From positions 3,286,001 through 3,350,000 of the forward strand of contig NC_061474.1 of assembly GCF_022581195.2 (NCBI RefSeq): a DNA stretch of 64,000 nucleotides, read 5' to 3'. Positions 23,001 to 32,600 of the stretch are shown here, in pieces. This stretch comes from Helicoverpa zea. Taxonomy: Eukaryota > Arthropoda > Insecta > Lepidoptera > Noctuidae. The position numbers were made by a program, and so were the translations under genes. The notes under the pieces are model-generated. The model had not been told where the DNA came from and ran no database searches. It saw nothing but the letters and a program-made list of their open reading frames with translations. How positions within the stretch are numbered: the stretch's first letter is position 1; each line of letters begins with the position of its first letter.

Positions 23001-23455
23001 AAAACACACTTGAAGAGCAAAAACGCACGTGCGAAATGGCAGCCTACTTCACCCACTGCAAACTGCAACCAGTCCACCAGATCCTGACTCTAAGAACAGC
23101 TCTCAACATGTTCTTCAAGCTCAAGAACTACAGAACTGCAGCTTCATTCGCTAGGAGACTCCTCGAATTAGGCCCGAGGCCAGAAGTAGCTCAACAAGCG
23201 AGAAAGATCCTTCAAGCTTGCGAGAAATCACTTACAGATGAACACCAGCTTCTATATGATGAGCATAATCCCTTCAATATCTGTGGTATCAGCTATAAAC
23301 CTATATACAGAGGAAAGCCAGAAGAGAAGTGTTCTCTCTGTGGAGCAAGCTTCTTGCCCGAACACAAAGGAAAACTCTGCCCGGTCTGTGGTGTAGCAGA
23401 AATCGGCAAAGATGTCATCGGACTAAGAATCTGCCCCCTACAGTTCCAGAGATAA
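5075..23455 (+). CDS. COPA: Coatomer subunit alpha (alpha-COP)
   Basis: Complete gene of 21 coding exons: 5075-5302, 6018-6134, 7125-7361, 7965-8102, 9476-9639, 10242-10379, 10807-10890, 11200-11389 (first donor), 13038-13190, 13727-13947, 14374-14511, 14916-15019, 15637-15803, 16323-16520, 17928-18109, 20015-20147, 20613-20721, 21245-21380, 21859-22034, 22370-22585, 22992-23455. All phases agree and give 1230 aa, close to human 1224. Alpha-COP is a COPI coat subunit for Golgi-to-ER retrieval, binding KKxx cargo tails through its N-terminal WD40 propeller (about residues 1-300). An alpha-solenoid follows, then an acidic linker (about 820-900) and the C-terminal domain that binds epsilon-COP. 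Residues 1-25 are the xenin-like peptide (MLTKFETKSARVKG…). The C-terminus has two CxxC pairs (Cys1190/1193/1206/1209). Exon 8 carries a 12-copy expansion, so its true 3' end is uncertain. Confidence 0.97.
6292..6955 (-). mobile_element. 5'-truncated LINE fragment in alpha-COP intron 2
   Basis: On the minus strand an open frame at 6948-6466 (160 aa) resembles the region after the reverse transcriptase core of Jockey/CR1-like LINEs (SVIDYGLSSYGRTYKTYIEDI, then a long basic tail). It is followed by an A-rich 3' end (T run at 6292-6306 on the plus strand). No RT catalytic motif is present, so this is a dead 3' fragment. Confidence 0.7.
7362..7964 (+). other. alpha-COP intron 3, no element recognised
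   Basis: AT-rich intron with a short CA run near 7738-7752. Nothing else was identified. Confidence 0.6.
8557..8624. repeat. Imperfect hairpin in alpha-COP intron 4
   Basis: CAGCAGCTTTTGATT at 8557-8571 is repeated in inverse orientation at 8610-8624 around a 38-nt loop of ATATATG-rich sequence. The size would allow an RNA hairpin, but the flanks do not pair well. Confidence 0.5.
9257..9343 (-). mobile_element. SINE body fragment
   Basis: Shares about 85 nt (TCCGAGCCTT…GGCTTCCAGTCTAA…TACAAGAAGCGAC) with the longer SINE copy at 62437-62814. It is in alpha-COP intron 4, about 130 bp before exon 5. Confidence 0.7.
9885..9992. repeat. Degenerate short tandem repeat (AGGAGTACATA-like)
   Basis: Around eight loosely repeated units of the AAGGAGTACATA type lie in alpha-COP intron 5. 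A simple-sequence origin is likely. Confidence 0.5.
11308..12640 (+). repeat. 111-bp x 12 perfect tandem array spanning an exon-intron junction
   Basis: The unit is 111 bp, counted from CAGCGAGCC at 11308, 11419, 11530 and so on; exon-end positions run 11389 + 111k up to 12610, giving 12 copies. Each unit contains the last 81-82 nt of alpha-COP exon 8 (encoding SEPARGQATTAVWVARNRFA and ALEKNNQ), the donor CAG/GTATGT, and about 29 nt of ATG-repeat intron. The copies appear identical, since translations in three frames repeat without change. The last copy runs into a longer GAT-rich tract. 111 is divisible by 3 and the unit has no stop in the gene frame, so a read-through exon stays open to the end of the array. 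Confidence 0.95.
12611..12818 (+). repeat. GAT/GAC-rich trinucleotide tract after the array
   Basis: Compound (GAT)n with GAC, GGT, GTT and CCT interruptions, about 200 bp of alpha-COP intron 8. It probably seeded slippage or unequal exchange in the array next to it. In one frame it reads as polyaspartate, but there is no sign that it is translated. Confidence 0.85.
13970..14215 (-). mobile_element. SINE copy, diverged (intron 10)
   Basis: Carries the shared SINE body (AGGGTCGGCTTCCAGTCCAA, GCCTATCTGATCTCCTCAG, GCCGGGACCCACC). The same order of blocks is seen at 62437-62814. It ends about 160 bp before exon 11. Confidence 0.7.
14525..14815. repeat. Dispersed repeat, family member 1 (intron 11)
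   Basis: About 290 bp resemble 59190-59495 through CTCCTAAGAAAGTGGCGC, GGAACGTT…CTGTC, TTCACTC…CTGATCGTTTTGGTCA and a final GCATCTC block. The ends have a short inverted GCGGAGATG motif, suggesting a MITE. The family was not recognised. Confidence 0.55.
15179..15368 (-). mobile_element. Helitron-like (Lep1-type) 3' end fragment
   Basis: Read on the minus strand it ends in GACGCGGGTGAAACCGCGAG followed by CGAAAGCTAG, the CTAG-terminated end seen in Lepidoptera non-autonomous Helitrons. It lies in alpha-COP intron 12. The 5' limit is uncertain. Confidence 0.55.
15812..16020 (-). mobile_element. SINE copy, diverged (intron 13)
   Basis: Contains CTAGCCTTTTCCCAACTATG, TTGGCTTCTGACTATCAGTA and a GACTGCCAAAGAT block, the same order as in the other SINE copies here. 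It starts 8 nt after the exon 13 donor. Confidence 0.65.
16200..16298 (+). mobile_element. SINE tail next to exon 14 acceptor
   Basis: Shares AGCAAGCGTGGTGATCAATGC and GAGGAGGCCTGTGCCCAGCAG with the copy at 32926-33066. Its 3' end is about 25 nt before the exon 14 splice acceptor (16322). Confidence 0.65.
16665..17512 (-). mobile_element. TIR DNA transposon remnant with transposase pieces (intron 14)
   Basis: The inverted ends AGTTCAACTCAG…TTGCGCGCGG (16665) and their complement (ending 17512) bracket 848 bp. On the minus strand, a short start (MSSSSRRKRLRSQ, near 17375) and a separate 67-aa frame (17089-16886; NVDQNKTEIMKLINERL, then a region ending SEFIIHLGE) look like the two ends of a DDE-type transposase with the middle deleted. 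The superfamily is not certain. Confidence 0.65.
18300..19841 (+). mobile_element. 5'-truncated LINE (Jockey/CR1-like) in intron 15
   Basis: A 282-aa frame (18388-19236) matches the C-terminal part of non-LTR reverse transcriptases: WFNVNNLLLNESKTKLI, a VFLGLTVDSKLQW block, a thumb region (SSMTYGILLWG), LQKRAVRAI, and a final basic region. The YADD catalytic motif lies upstream of the truncation. The 3' UTR ends in four to five TTTCA repeats (19819-19841). It is in the same orientation as alpha-COP and cannot be autonomous. Confidence 0.8.
20182..20240 (+). pseudogene. Decayed partial copy of alpha-COP exon 16
   Basis: AGAAGTTTCTTCAAGGCAGC at 20183 and GGGAGACGACGAGGACGTA near 20215 echo the first and last parts of exon 16 (AGAGTTTCTTCGAGGTAGCT, GGGGAGACGACGAGGACGTG). 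The alanine-rich middle is missing and there is a 2-nt frameshift. It starts 34 nt after the exon 16 donor. Confidence 0.75.
20849..20962. repeat. Four-copy minisatellite, ~30 bp unit
   Basis: Repeats of ACTGCTACATATTCTACATT with TAGGT spacers, four degenerate copies in alpha-COP intron 17. Confidence 0.75.
22061..22103 (+). pseudogene. Partial copy of alpha-COP exon 19
   Basis: About 42 nt (…ATGTTCGGCTGCGCTCGGC and TGACGTTCGCG) repeat the exon 19 segment at about 21910-21950, with a few changes. It starts 26 nt after the exon 19 donor and reads into a stop (TAG). Confidence 0.75.
22603..22870 (-). mobile_element. SINE copy (intron 20)
   Basis: Contains CTAGCCTTTTCTGAACTATG, GGGTCGGCTTCCAGTCTAAC, GACCTCCTCAATCCAGTCAC and GGGACCCACACG, in the order of the other copies. 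It begins about 18 nt after the exon 20 donor. Confidence 0.75.
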
Positions 23456-23514
23456 AAATGTTCTTTATTTATAAATTATTATACAATTATATAGAAATTA
23501 CTGTAAGATTATAG

Positions 23515-23520
23515 AATAAA
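23515..23520 (+). terminator. alpha-COP poly(A) signal
   Basis: AATAAA 60 nt after the stop codon, in an AT-rich 3' UTR. Confidence 0.8.
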
Positions 23521-23596
23521 AGTATTGTATCACGTTTTTTTGTAATAATTTATTTCGAATAACAGCTGATTACAAGAGACTTAAAACTAGAAACTT

Positions 23597-23602
23597 TTTA
23601 TT
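23597..23602 (-). terminator. Transporter poly(A) signal
   Basis: AATAAA on the minus strand, about 20 nt after the transporter stop codon. The two convergent genes are separated by only 164 bp between stops. Confidence 0.75.
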
Positions 23603-23619
23603 GTCTATGATTGGAGATT

Positions 23620-26600
23620 CTATACGTCTACTGGTTTGTCCTCCTTAGTTCTGAAAAATAAAAATGAATTGATAATGTGTTATTCAAAAGATGTACATAT
23701 AAACTATAAATACGTATATTCTGTACTATAAGCGAGAGAAACAATAAATTCTTGTCAAGCTTTAAATTGTTCTTAATATTTCCCATAAGTACGTACAACA
23801 TTCGATAAAATATCTTATCAATAAAGTAAAGCAGTGGCGAGGCGTCCTTATAAGCCGATTCCCATCGGCTTCCCTTTCGAATTTCAAGAAAGAAGCATAG
23901 GTATAAGTTATAATATAGGTATAGGTATAATTAATATAATTATTTAAACCACACAATTTAAATATGTAGGTATAACAAAACGCCTACCACCGTAAAAAAA
24001 ATTGTCTATAAATTACTTGAAACATTTTGCTCCTACTAAATAAGCCGCGGCTTCCTCCTCCATACAAAACTACGCTTGCGTGACGTCATCCACGCCGCGC
24101 CGCGCGATGTTCGCAAAATAAGGGCGAGCGGTAAGCCGGCTCACGGAGCGGCTTCCACCAATCAAAACTCGCGAGTGAACGAGAAAGAACGCGTCAAGAG
24201 TAGAGTAGCTATATCTGTCTACGCGCGAGTGACAGCGCTTTCTCAAATATGTAAACAAACAAATCAGACAAATTCACTCTCATTGTTCTTATTTTGTTTT
24301 AGATAATACCATTAACAATTTGTTCTTTGTATTACTTAATTGAATAGTGTGTGTATCATTTGGAAATAACATAGTTCGTGTGTGTGTTTTAGTTACATTA
24401 TGTCAACATAGATGGCGTTGTGCATTTTTATGCAAATCCTGAATCGCGGTGTTAAGATTCTCCGCGATTTAATGACCCTAGTTGGGAATTTATTTATTTT
24501 TATGAATTCACCAAGTATATAATTTTGATTAAATAGTTGGCAGTATCATTACTCCCTACTAATTCCCGCGATCGCACTGTGTGACCTGGTACTCAGTACA
24601 AGTACAGTACTACAGTGTGTGTATCTAGTGAAAATAGAGATATCTACGTTGAAATGATGTATTTTGATACGTAGACAGTTGGCATTAGGTTTCTTTTTAA
24701 TGTACCTATAGCATTTATCGCATTAGACTGTTTTCCGATCCGACAGATTGTTTACTTTAGGAAGGAACTTATTTTTCAAGGTTAAGTTTTGAGAATAAAA
24801 ACGTGTTATAAAACTCGGGCACGCCGCTCGGGTGAATTACCTACCAATATTACGTCTATATTAAAATTACTAACGTCCTGACGGATAAATACCTACGATA
24901 AATATCAATGGCTAACAGGCCGTTGTAAATTAAATACTTAAAATGTATTGTTTCTAGTGCCAAGTTTTCTCAGATTCTAGTACCTAGTTAATATACCTAA
25001 CTAAAGATAATAAAGTTTTATAGATATTAATAATCTGCCGATTTCCTCGAGAAAACATGTTCAAACTATCAGTCTCTCAGTCAGTGCTAAAAGGTGGACT
25101 GAGAAATTACCTCCATTACCTCTCCCCCCCATCCCTGAGTACTCCCCCCCCCAGTTTTTTTTTTGCTGCGGCTTCCCTATTTCATTAAACCACCCTTCGC
25201 CACTGAAGTAAAGGATACCATGGCTATAGAATAAAATATTTTTGGGAACCAGAAGTGTTAAATATTAAAAAAAGACAGATCACAACAAACTTAGGTAGTT
25301 TTTATTACAAACTGTTTGCTTGACTTGGCGTGTTCCTGGCCCATAAATGGGTAGGTATCATTATTTTATTGTATTTTATCACGTCTCAAAGTAGAGAAAT
25401 TAAAAAACTATAAGCGCAACACATTTAAAAATGTGCGCAACAATTACAGAAGCCGCACAACTAATTATCTATAAGATCCAAATGACCATTTTCGACAACA
25501 TCTGGCCTGGGTGACGGACACAAAAAAAGTATCTTCCTCACCTATTATTAAGCATATCCTGTATCTCATCGAAGGTCTTGCCTTTAGTCTCGGGCAGCAA
25601 TGTGGCGGAGAATATAAACCCGATGCCACAGCACACAGCTAGGATCCAGAACGCTGTGTAAATACCGTAGGAGGCCGCTACGTCGCGGAAAAATCTGGTA
25701 ATGATGACAAAAGGAGTTATAATTTTAAAACGGATCAGTCGATTTTGATGGATTGTAGTTCAGAACTATCGTTGACAAACCATCTTTGGTTACAAAAAAC
25801 CGTCTCCAAATAGGTTCTTCTTTTAAGAGCCACGGTACAGACGGACCAACAAATTAGGGTGTTTATGTTACGCGAAATTTGACCGGTGAACAAACGGTTA
25901 CTTTGTTGTATTTAATTCCGACCTGGTCTTCCCTAATGTGGTATTCTCTTGGTTTACTCCTGGGACGATTCATAGAAATCATAGAAGTATTTTAGGATTC
26001 TCTTCTTATTAGGGTCTATTTTGTTTGTGAGAGTAAATGGTAATTCTTTCTTTCTTTCTCTTTGACAAAATATGTAGAATTCACTTAAATACATTTTTTA
26101 CTACTACAATAAAAGAAAATATCGTGTGCTCCACAACATACCTAGTCCACACAAAGCCAGCGAGCCAGCACATGAAGGAACAGATACCTCCTGCCAAGCA
26201 CTTGGTCTTCACGGGGAACATCTCTGCCACCAAGATCCATGGTACTGGACCCACACCTAAGGTAAATAACCTTAAGTTAGTATTTTTAACTTCAGCAGTC
26301 GAAAGTTTAAATCATAAAGCTGAAGAGTATTTTATAGGGTGCTAACCTCAGAAACTACTGGCCTAATTAAAAAAATCGTTCAATGTTAGATAGCCCATTT
26401 ATAGAGATAGCTCATTTATAGGCTTTAACCGGGTGTGTGAAATAGTTCCCATGGGACGCGGGTTGAATGTGGAATATGTTTTTTCAGATCGACCCAGTGG
26501 TTCCAGCCCTTAGCCCGTTCAAACAAACTCTTCAGCTTTATAGTAGGTATTCGTATAAGTTTCAGTCTTTTCTATCTTTTATTTAAGAAACAAACTCACC

Positions 26601-29600
26601 CAAAGTGAAGAGTATCATGTAGACGATGAGACACAGCAGCGGCAGGAACGCGATGGAAGTCACGTCGTACTTGTAGTACGAGTCCATCAGCGCGTACACG
26701 CCGATCAGAGTCTGATAGCATAAAGAAAAACATGAATTAAATTAAATACAAAAAGCGATAAATATGTCGGGAAAATAAGTATGATGGAAAATATGACACA
26801 GGGGCGGGTCCAGCTCTCAAAGTTGTACATCCATCCGATATGGCTGAACATAGTGGAAGTACATAAGGATGTATATGTCACCGGAAAATAACAAAACTTG
26901 TAAGTTGATCAACTCTCGGAAAATAAACGGCAGTTGAAAGTGTACCTACTATTTGACGGTACACTATTATCCGTCACTTCTTAATACACTTTTTTTATTG
27001 ATTGGTCGACAGCATTCCTTACAAGGATTTAGCATGTGTTTATTCAGAGAGCTTTTAACCAATCAACGTACACCTTGCCTTTGTCGGGTGATTTATCGGC
27101 AAGACGCCGTAAATTAATCAACTTACTAAAATACATACGTTAAATTGTACATTTTAAATGCCTTTTATTATTTTCCGAGAGTTCATCAACTACCTACCTA
27201 GAAAATTGATCAACTTACGAGTCTTGTTATTTTTCGGTGACATATACATATAGGGACAGTATCTATATAAAGGTGTATTTAGGGAGTGCAAAAGTGAGTG
27301 TAGGTATAGAAGAGCAGATAAGAGAATACGAGAACATTTGTTAGACGTTGTATTTTGCGGAAACTATAGCCAGTTACCGATTTATGTAGGTTCGTAGAAG
27401 GATCCTCATCATCATCATCAGCCTATCGCAGTCCACTGCTGGACATAGGCCTCTCCAAGTGCACGCCACTGAGATCGATTTTCGGCTTCTCGCATCCAGC
27501 TCCTGCCAGCCGTCTTGCGCAAGTCATCACTCCACCGTGCCTGAGGACATCCTACGCTACGTAAAAGGATACCAATGGCAATTCTTACCAAGAATATAGT
27601 GAGTCCAAGTGACGTGGTCCACATCAGTAGTTTCCTTCCAAGACGGTCCACAACCAGCGGTGTGATACAACTCGTCACCACCTGGAAAAAGTGTTCTTGC
27701 AAAATGAGACATTATACCTGAAAACATCTTCAGCTTCTAGGCCACTGATGCGATGATAGGTCAGCAGGTGGAGTAAATAATACGAGTGGACTGTATAACA
27801 TGTCAATATAATGACTTAACACAATTAACATACGAAATAAAAAGAACGCGTGCGCGCGTGCGAACTTTCAAAAGTGGTACTCAAAACACCACTTTTGAAC
27901 TTCTACAAAAGTCTGGTATTCAGACGACCTATTCATATCATCTTTTATAATATCTTTCTCCCTCACCTGCACAACTCCCATAATGATGGTTCCATCAGAA
28001 GGCGACAGACTGGTGCCGACCTTTGAGAGAAGTTCCTCCATGTAGAACAGCAGCACATCTATACCGGACAGTTGCAGTAACATCGCGAGGAATACGCAGA
28101 TACCTGAAGGAGGAAATATGAGGTAAAATATATGAGGTGTAGTTCTTGTCAAACTTTAGGCGGTTTAGAAAATTGAGTGACTGAAAGTGGTTAAAGTGTT
28201 GTTTGGGACCAAAGCATCTAATAGGTTATTGGGTTGTGGAAATCATTGACTGAAAAAGCTAGAAAAATAAAATTGGACGGGTGATCTTTTCGGTAAATAA
28301 TCACGCCGAGTTTACAAAGATGTCGGATGGAATCAAATAATAAAATATGGCAACTAAAAAATCCTATTCCGTATATGTTTTGACCACAACAAAAACCAGT
28401 CTTTGGGTCACGTGAACGGTCTCACAGGAAAAAAATTGGGCACCTTCTGCTTCCCACTCTAAAAGTTCTTGAACTAAAGTACCTTGAAAACATAGCCCTT
28501 CTTGGTAGTTGGGTAAATAGTTTCTCACCCAAAGCCTTAACGTTTCCCCTGGAAGCCCAGAGGTCCTGTATCTTTGGCGGATCCTTGTACTCTCGCGTCA
28601 CTACAGCTTGCTAGCCGTCTAGGTAGTTCTGGTTGAACCGCAGCTTTCGAAGTGCCGCGGAGAGATTGTAGGGTTGAATACGCTCCTTCTAAGCCTCCTA
28701 GAGTATCTTGCAATTCTTACCCAAAGCCTTAACGTTTCCCCTAGAAGCCCAGAGGTCCTGTATCTTTGGCGGGTCCTTGTACTCTCGCGTCACTACCGCC
28801 TGCAAGCCGTCCAGCTCCGCTTGAACCGCGGCTTTGGACGTGCCGCGGAGAGATTGGAGGGTTGAAGACGCTCCTTCTAAGTCTCCTAGTTTTAGAAAAT
28901 TGATTTTGTGAGTTGATGGTTTTGTTAAAGGGATAACACATATTAGAGACACATGTGGAAAGATTGGATCAATATCTAAGAAAATATTTGGTAACATATC
29001 ATATGTACCTATGTATTTTGATCAGGTCCTGGAGCTGGTTATGTTTCATTATTTATCACAAAAGTAGACCATGTAAAAGTTACCGGCAATCATACATTGG
29101 GTTAGGTATACTCCTTAAGTGAGGCTGGTATACTCTTACCCCTAATGCACCTATAGTTAGATTAATATTTATCAAAACGAAAAACTTTTAATAGCAGGTC
29201 CCAAGTCTGCTGAACCCTCAAGTCAGTCGTGATTGTATAAGTAGAAAAAAATCATAATCCAAAGTGATGGAAGCTATACATTATCACCTCGTCACAAATC
29301 ATCAATAGAATATTCCTCTACCAAGAATTTCCTTACCTTTGTAAACCAAATAGAAAGGCGTCTCCGGTATGAACCAGGTACAAGGCAAGTACAGCAGCGA
29401 CAGTATGCCCCCCGTAGCCGTCAGTCCCCAGTAGGAGGTGAACGGCCCGATGGCGTAGGCGAGCAGGAAACCCACGTTGATGAAGAGTAGGAAGAACGCG
29501 CTGAGAGCGCCGCGGATTTTGTCCTGCAGAATTGGTACATGTTCGGTTATGTAATTTTTATTATTGCTTGCTCTAAGGCCTAAGGAGATAAACTTGTTCT

Positions 29601-32600
29601 AGAGTGCAAACATTCTTGCAGACGAAGCACCAGTAGAAGATTTCTTAAACATGTAACTTCGACAAAAATCCAACCAAAATTCTTGTCCACAGAAATTCTT
29701 GGCTCCTATACATTGATTTGTAGCATTATAGTTTTCAGTAAACTTCAAGAACTCGCCTTCGAAAACAAATCATGTAGATAATTAGGTATATTATAATTAG
29801 CTTTACATCATCATTTACAACTAATCTTGTTAGTGTGTAATCAGTCATGATAAATAGCGCTACCAAACTAATTTATCCATTACCAGCAGTAATAGGAAAC
29901 CCCGATCGAGTAATCAGCTGTAAATCAGTTAACCATTTATAAGCATTACTAAGTCCGTATTTACCTCAGCATAGGACAGCACGTTAATTTCGGTCCTGCG
30001 CCTGATCTCTCTCTGGTCGTGTCGGATCACCGTCCCATCGGGCTATGAGAGTGAAGGAATAGTGAGTACATTTGTGTCTGCGCAAATGCTTGAGCACTAT
30101 AATATGTCCTGCGCAGCTGGCTGATCCCCTTGTACTTGTTATATTATTTACCTCAGAAATCTCCCCTATATAAATAGGCACGGTTGCGAACATCATCCCC
30201 GTGGCACAGCCCCACATGATCCGAGCGACGTACAATGTTGCCAGGTTAGTGGTAACGCCAGCCAGGAGCCACCCGAGTAGCAGGGGGATGTTGGCGCCCA
30301 TGATTATCCAGCGCCGCCCCACCAGGCGGGACAGGGGGACGGTTATTAGAGGCCCTGGAATAAATTAGATTTTATGTAGGCAAAAACTACGATTCTTTGC
30401 AAGATCAAAAATTTACATTTAACCAGCGTAATATGGTTATCTGTTTGAACCAGAATCCTCTGATTGATTAGCGGACTGGATTCGGAAATTCAAAAGATAC
30501 TCCTCCTAAGCCATTCAGGCCCGCCGGAAGCGGGCGTGAATGGCGGGCGAGCGACTTATCACGTAATATTTAAAAAATACAATATCCTTTTACCAATGAT
30601 TTCATCTCAATATTTTCGAACACCGCAATAGCGCTAAGAATATTACACTGCCGGTTTCAGTAGCATCTGTTGAAAGATTATTTTCAAAATTTAATATTAC
30701 CTATTAAAAACTATTTAAGACACGGAACTGAGAGAGGTGACACAGTCCGACTGTCAACCCTCTCTTTTCCACCCGCGTCCTTAACACATTAAATTGACTC
30801 CAAAATAAATTGACTGCTTACTTAAATGAATTCCTTAGAGTTATAAAAAAAGCGCTTGCTTCGCTTGTGGTTTTTTCTTTACATATTTTAATTTATTCTG
30901 CGCTCACTTTTTGAGTCCTCAATCTAACAAAAAGTTGAGGCACCAAAGTGACAAAAATCACTGGTGCTCGCTTCAGTCACACAGTTTCTTTTTATTTGTG
31001 CTTAATACAGAGTTTAATTAGAGGGTCCTAAAACCAACAATTAAAAAAAATATCTTTAAGGTGGTTTTTTTTATAAGCGGTCCAGGTACTTTTGTGACCC
31101 AAAACTCAAAAAAAATCGCGCTCGCTACGCTCGCGGTTTTTTCACTTTACAGTACTTTCTTTTAACTGCTTTGGGTACTTATATGTTCCAAACTCAAAAA
31201 ATGTCGCGCTCGCTGCGCTCGCGGCTTTTCCGATTCACGGTGCTTTCTTTTAACTGCTTTGGGTACTTTTGTGTCCTATAACTCAAAAAATTTCGGGCTC
31301 GCTACGCTCGCGGCTTTTCCGCTTTATGCTAGTTTCTTTGAATTTGTTGGGGTACTTTTGTGTCCAAAAACTTAAAAAAAAATTAAGTACATATTTTTTT
31401 CTCTCTGCCAAATAAGGTTTTTCGAATTTTTCTTTTTTTTACAATACCCAGTATAATATGTAGTCGTAGGGCGGCATAATCAGTTTTGCACGCGGGCGAA
31501 GAAACAGCTAGCGGCGGGCCTGGCCATTCATAAGTCCAGTTTGGAAGATTTGCTATTATTATTATATTATATTAGATAGTAACTTCAGCTATACTTTCTT
31601 TGAATATCCTGGTGCTCATCATATCTGAGGGTCTTAGGAGCACTAAGCGTCAAGACTCGAAGCAGCTACTAACTGTCAAATGTCCAGCCAGCCCATTGCC
31701 ATTCCAGTAGAGGAGAGATCTTACCCAAGAGTCCTCCGAGCACTAGCAGCGAGGCTACCCAGGACTCCTCTTGCAGTGTCGGCACTCGGGGCAGCGGCGA
31801 ACTGTCGAGCCGCTGCAGCTGCGGAAGTACGGGGGACGTCCAGCCCATTGCCATTCCCGTGCACAGACTCCCGTAGCTTGCTAGAAGGAGAAATGATACT
31901 TGAAAATAAGTGAAGGCCACGTGGCTTGCAACCAAATAAAAAAACATAAAATTGACATCGATTCTCCTGTTCAGGATGCGATTGGGAGAAAGCTAAATTA
32001 TGTATTTACTTAGAAACGAAAAATATCACCCGTTCTATACATCATTAGTCGGGAAAATCACTTTTTGCTGACATTAAATTCGAGTTCTAACTTTAGCAAT
32101 ATTTTCATGTTCCTACCACAATTGTTAAATCCATATCGCAGTTAGTAACTAACATTACCCTACTTCCTGACGTGTTTTGTCACGAGTGCATAGACCGTCA
32201 ACTTTTTTTTCTTATGTTTATAATGACCGTCTTAAAATGATAATTCTCAAAAGCAATGTGAATAATTTAGGTCCCTAATCTGTGTGATGAAGGCCTTTGC
32301 CTTACATTGGGAATAACACCTATCTTAGTAAATTAAAGATATATCGTTGTATGCTTTTTTGTAATTGATTTAAGCCCCAGTTCATCAACCACGCAAACGA
32401 CAGTTTTCCTGTTTTACTACGAATTTTTACTTAGATACGATTTTCAAAACGAACGTTCATGTTGTCGGTGAACTTCCTGATATCTCGTTAAATAAATCCA
32501 CACATACATAATCTTTACTCCTTCAAATTAGAATTTAGCGTAACTTTAACTTATCAAGCAACCCGTAGGTTGACCATCTCATTTAATTCAAATACAGGTA

